Assembly (NCBI GenBank): GCA_902547175.1
Contig: CACCMS010000011.1
Location: forward strand, 1-27,903
Source: Rhodospirillaceae bacterium
GTDB taxonomy: Bacteria > Pseudomonadota > Alphaproteobacteria > TMED109 > TMED131
Direction: 5' to 3'
DNA: 27,903 nucleotides
Positions 25,925-27,903 of this stretch are shown in pieces (within the stretch, counting starts at the first letter, position 1; each line of letters begins with the position of its first letter). The translations under genes and the position numbers were made by a program. The notes below the pieces were generated by a model. The model made no database searches and was not told the DNA's origin. It worked only from the letters and a program-made list of their open reading frames with translations.

Positions 25925-26962
25925 ATGTTAGAAAAATTTTTTTTATCGCTTTTACTTAGGATACCTGAGGAAATATCACATAGCATTGCAATATTCTTAT
26001 TGAAATATAACTTGGTTCCTACCAAAAAAAAAGTTATAAAATCTATAACAAAAATTAAATTTTTAAATTTTAAATTAACACATCCTGTAGGACTTGCAGC
26101 AGGTTTTGATAAAAATGCAGAGGCATTGCCTGGCTTGTTAAAACAAAACTTTAGTTTTATAGAAATTGGTACAGTGACACCACTTCCTCAAATTGGAAAT
26201 AGTAAACCAAGAGTTTTTAGAGTACCAGAAGAAAAATCTATAATTAATAAGTTAGGTTTTCCCAACTTAGGAGCTTCAAAAATATTTAACAATCTTTGTA
26301 AAATTAGAAAATATCACACCTTAGGCTTAGAACCTCTAATAGGCGTGAACATTGGCTGTAATAAAAATACTAAAAACCCACTAAAAGACTATGAGAAATG
26401 CTTTGAAATTTTTAGTTCAGTTGCTGATTATATTACTATAAACGTTTCATCTCCTAACACTCCAGGCTTACGAAAACTTCAACTGCAAAATAACTTAGCT
26501 CCCTTGTTAAAAACCCTACGTAATAAAAGAAAAGAATATTTTAAAAAAAATAAAAGAAAAATACCTCTAGTATTAAAAATTGCTCCTGATCTAGAAGACT
26601 CTGATTTAAAAAGTATTGTTAAACTTATAAGCAGTTATCAAATTGAAGGTATTATTGCTACTAACACTTCAATAAATAAAAAAATTATTCAAAATAAAAA
26701 ATATACTAAATTCCAAGGTGGCATATCGGGAAACGCCCTATATAAAAATTCGAATAATATTTTAAAAAAATTACATAAGTTTTCTAAAGGGAATATCACT
26801 TTAATAGGAGTTGGAGGTATTGATAGTGGTGAAAAAGTTTTTAAAAAAATTAAACTAGGGGCCAACGCTGTTCAAGTTTATAGTTCTTTAATATATAATG
26901 GAATAAGTATAGTAGATAAAATGGTTTTTGATTTCGTTAAATTATCTAAATTAAATAAATAA
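25925..26962 (+). CDS. pyrD: Dihydroorotate dehydrogenase (quinone), class 2
   Basis: PyrD oxidises dihydroorotate to orotate in pyrimidine synthesis, passing electrons to quinone at the inner membrane. The 345-residue protein has the class 2 N-terminal membrane-associating helices (about 1-40). PVGLAAGFDKNAEAL and IEIGTVTPLPQ bind FMN. NVSSPNTPGLR (about 174-184) contains the class 2 catalytic serine, and GISGNALY and GVGGIDSGE follow in the phosphate-binding part. NKLGFPNLG replaces the usual NRxGFNNxG but keeps the second Asn. No Shine-Dalgarno sequence precedes the ATG; a GATAAT at 25910-25915 ends nine bases upstream, so the transcript may be nearly leaderless. Confidence 0.96.
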   Translation: MLEKFFLSLLLRIPEEISHSIAIFLLKYNLVPTKKKVIKSITKIKFLNFKLTHPVGLAAGFDKNAEALPGLLKQNFSFIEIGTVTPLPQIGNSKPRVFRVPEEKSIINKLGFPNLGASKIFNNLCKIRKYHTLGLEPLIGVNIGCNKNTKNPLKDYEKCFEIFSSVADYITINVSSPNTPGLRKLQLQNNLAPLLKTLRNKRKEYFKKNKRKIPLVLKIAPDLEDSDLKSIVKLISSYQIEGIIATNTSINKKIIQNKKYTKFQGGISGNALYKNSNNILKKLHKFSKGNITLIGVGGIDSGEKVFKKIKLGANAVQVYSSLIYNGISIVDKMVFDFVKLSKLNK

Positions 26963-26966
26963 TTTT

Positions 26967-27854
26967 ATGCAAAGCTATAAATCATTAAATAATATAAATC
27001 AAATCATCGATAACTATGATGCCTTTATTATTGATATTTGGGGTGTCCTATGGGACGGCATAAAAGCTTATAAATATGCAAAATTAACTTTAAAAAAATT
27101 AAAAGAAAAAAATAAAAATATCATTCTTCTTTCCAATGCTCCTAGAAGAGCTAAAATAGTATCTGATAAGTTGAGTTCTATAGGAATTAATAACAATTTA
27201 TATGATAATATTGTTTCATCAGGTGAAGTTTGCCGTGAAGAGTGTCTTTCTAATAAGAAAAAATTATCTTTACTAGGAGAAAGTTATTACTTTATTGGTC
27301 AAGAACTTGATAGAGGTATAGCAACAAATCTTGAAATTAAAGAAGTCTCTTCTATAAGTAAAAGCTCTTTTATATTAGTCTGTGGAACTAGAGATTTTGA
27401 TCATACTCTCAACAATTATAAAAAAGAGCTTAATGAAGCATTAAAATATAATTTGCCTTTAGTATGTGCTAACCCTGATAAAGTAGTGATTAGACAAAAT
27501 GGACAATTAATTACTTGTGCCGGTATATTAGCAGATTATTATCACAACAATGGAGGTGAAGTGTTTAAATATGGAAAGCCTTTTCAAGCAATGTATGAAA
27601 AATCTTTTACTATTTTAAGAAGTTTCAATACTAAATTAGCTTTAGATAAAGTTTTAGTTATAGGTGACTCTCTTGAAACAGATATATTAGGTGCTAATAA
27701 CAATAAACTTAATTCTTTATTAATTACTAATGGCATTCATAAACATGAACTAACTAACAGTAATAATTATGAAGTATATAAAAATAGTATTGATAAACTC
27801 TGCAAAAAATATTCAGCTTTTCCAAATTATATTATTAAGGACTTTATTTTTTAA
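26967..27854 (+). CDS. HAD superfamily class IIA hydrolase-like protein (TIGR01459-type)
   Basis: This 295-residue protein has the HAD layout: motif I IIDIWGVLWDG with nucleophile D23, motif II LLSNAPRR, the lysine segment KYGKPFQAMYEKSF, and motif IV VIGDSLETDILGANN. The class IIA cap lies between motifs II and III, as in NagD-type sugar phosphatases. The second Asp of the DxD motif is Trp25; DxWGVL is typical of the TIGR01459 alphaproteobacterial subgroup. A phosphatase role is therefore uncertain and no substrate is known. It starts four bases after pyrD, so the two are probably co-transcribed. Confidence 0.85.
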   Translation: MQSYKSLNNINQIIDNYDAFIIDIWGVLWDGIKAYKYAKLTLKKLKEKNKNIILLSNAPRRAKIVSDKLSSIGINNNLYDNIVSSGEVCREECLSNKKKLSLLGESYYFIGQELDRGIATNLEIKEVSSISKSSFILVCGTRDFDHTLNNYKKELNEALKYNLPLVCANPDKVVIRQNGQLITCAGILADYYHNNGGEVFKYGKPFQAMYEKSFTILRSFNTKLALDKVLVIGDSLETDILGANNNKLNSLLITNGIHKHELTNSNNYEVYKNSIDKLCKKYSAFPNYIIKDFIF

Positions 27855-27872
27855 GAATCTTAGAATACGTTA

Positions 27873-27900
27873 TTGACATTTTTACATAAGAACATAAAGT
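27873..27900 (+). promoter_or_regulatory. Possible promoter at the right edge
   Basis: A perfect TTGACA at 27873-27878 is followed 16 bases later by TAAAGT (27895-27900), a four-of-six match to the -10 consensus. The next gene would begin beyond the window. Confidence 0.3.
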
Positions 27901-27903
27901 GAA

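Noticed and set aside
1..27903. tRNA genes, CRISPR arrays, insertion sequences, prophage or defence genes
   Set aside because: The coding regions leave only short gaps, and none shows a tRNA-like fold, spaced long repeats, transposase or integrase motifs.

Overview
The window is a gene-dense, strongly AT-rich stretch of bacterial chromosome with tiny intergenic gaps and many overlapping genes. It looks like a streamlined alphaproteobacterium. The clues are a COQ9-type ubiquinone protein next to ribosomal protein S21, a transhydrogenase split into alpha1/alpha2/beta, an RNase P RNA upstream of mraZ, and meso-DAP-type MurE. Free-living marine alphaproteobacteria with reduced, AT-rich genomes would fit, but I cannot name a genus from sequence alone.

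Region 1 (1-11679, all minus strand) is the division and cell wall (dcw) cluster in canonical order: mraZ, rsmH, ftsL, ftsI, murE, murF, mraY, murD, ftsW, murG and the 5' part of murC, which runs off the left edge. Neighbours overlap or lie within a few bases, so this is almost certainly one transcription unit driven from upstream of mraZ. It makes UDP-MurNAc-pentapeptide (MurC to MurF), lipid I and II (MraY, MurG) and the septal polymerase/transpeptidase core (FtsW, FtsI, FtsL).

Region 2 (11680-13718) holds the mraZ control region, the type A RNase P RNA gene (minus strand, about 12144-11816), an AmpD-like muropeptide amidase with a C-terminal peptidoglycan-binding domain, and a DjlA/TerB-type J-domain protein. 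The mraZ upstream region has two sets of helically phased repeats.

Region 3 (13719-21577, plus strand) starts with a 1186-residue fused HyuA-HyuB protein (5-oxoprolinase/hydantoinase family). It continues with a probable operon mlaA-mlaC-pntAA-pntAB-pntB, which combines outer-membrane phospholipid transport with the proton-translocating NAD(P) transhydrogenase.

Region 4 (21579-27903) alternates strands. It holds a glyoxalase II-like hydrolase (minus), a D-2-hydroxyacid dehydrogenase-like protein (plus), rpsU (minus), coq9 (plus), purK and purE (minus), pyrD (plus) and a HAD-IIA family protein (plus). Two tail-to-tail pairs share a palindromic TTAA that gives both stop codons. Several genes lack a Shine-Dalgarno sequence and have a -10-like hexamer 6-9 bases before the start codon, which suggests leaderless transcripts.

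I found no phage, insertion sequence, CRISPR array, toxin-antitoxin or defence island, and no wholly unknown gene. The most interesting signals are the phased repeats before mraZ, the altered third motif of FtsI (KTA instead of KTG), the leaderless-gene pattern, and the atypical active sites of the dehydrogenase and the glyoxalase II-like protein.
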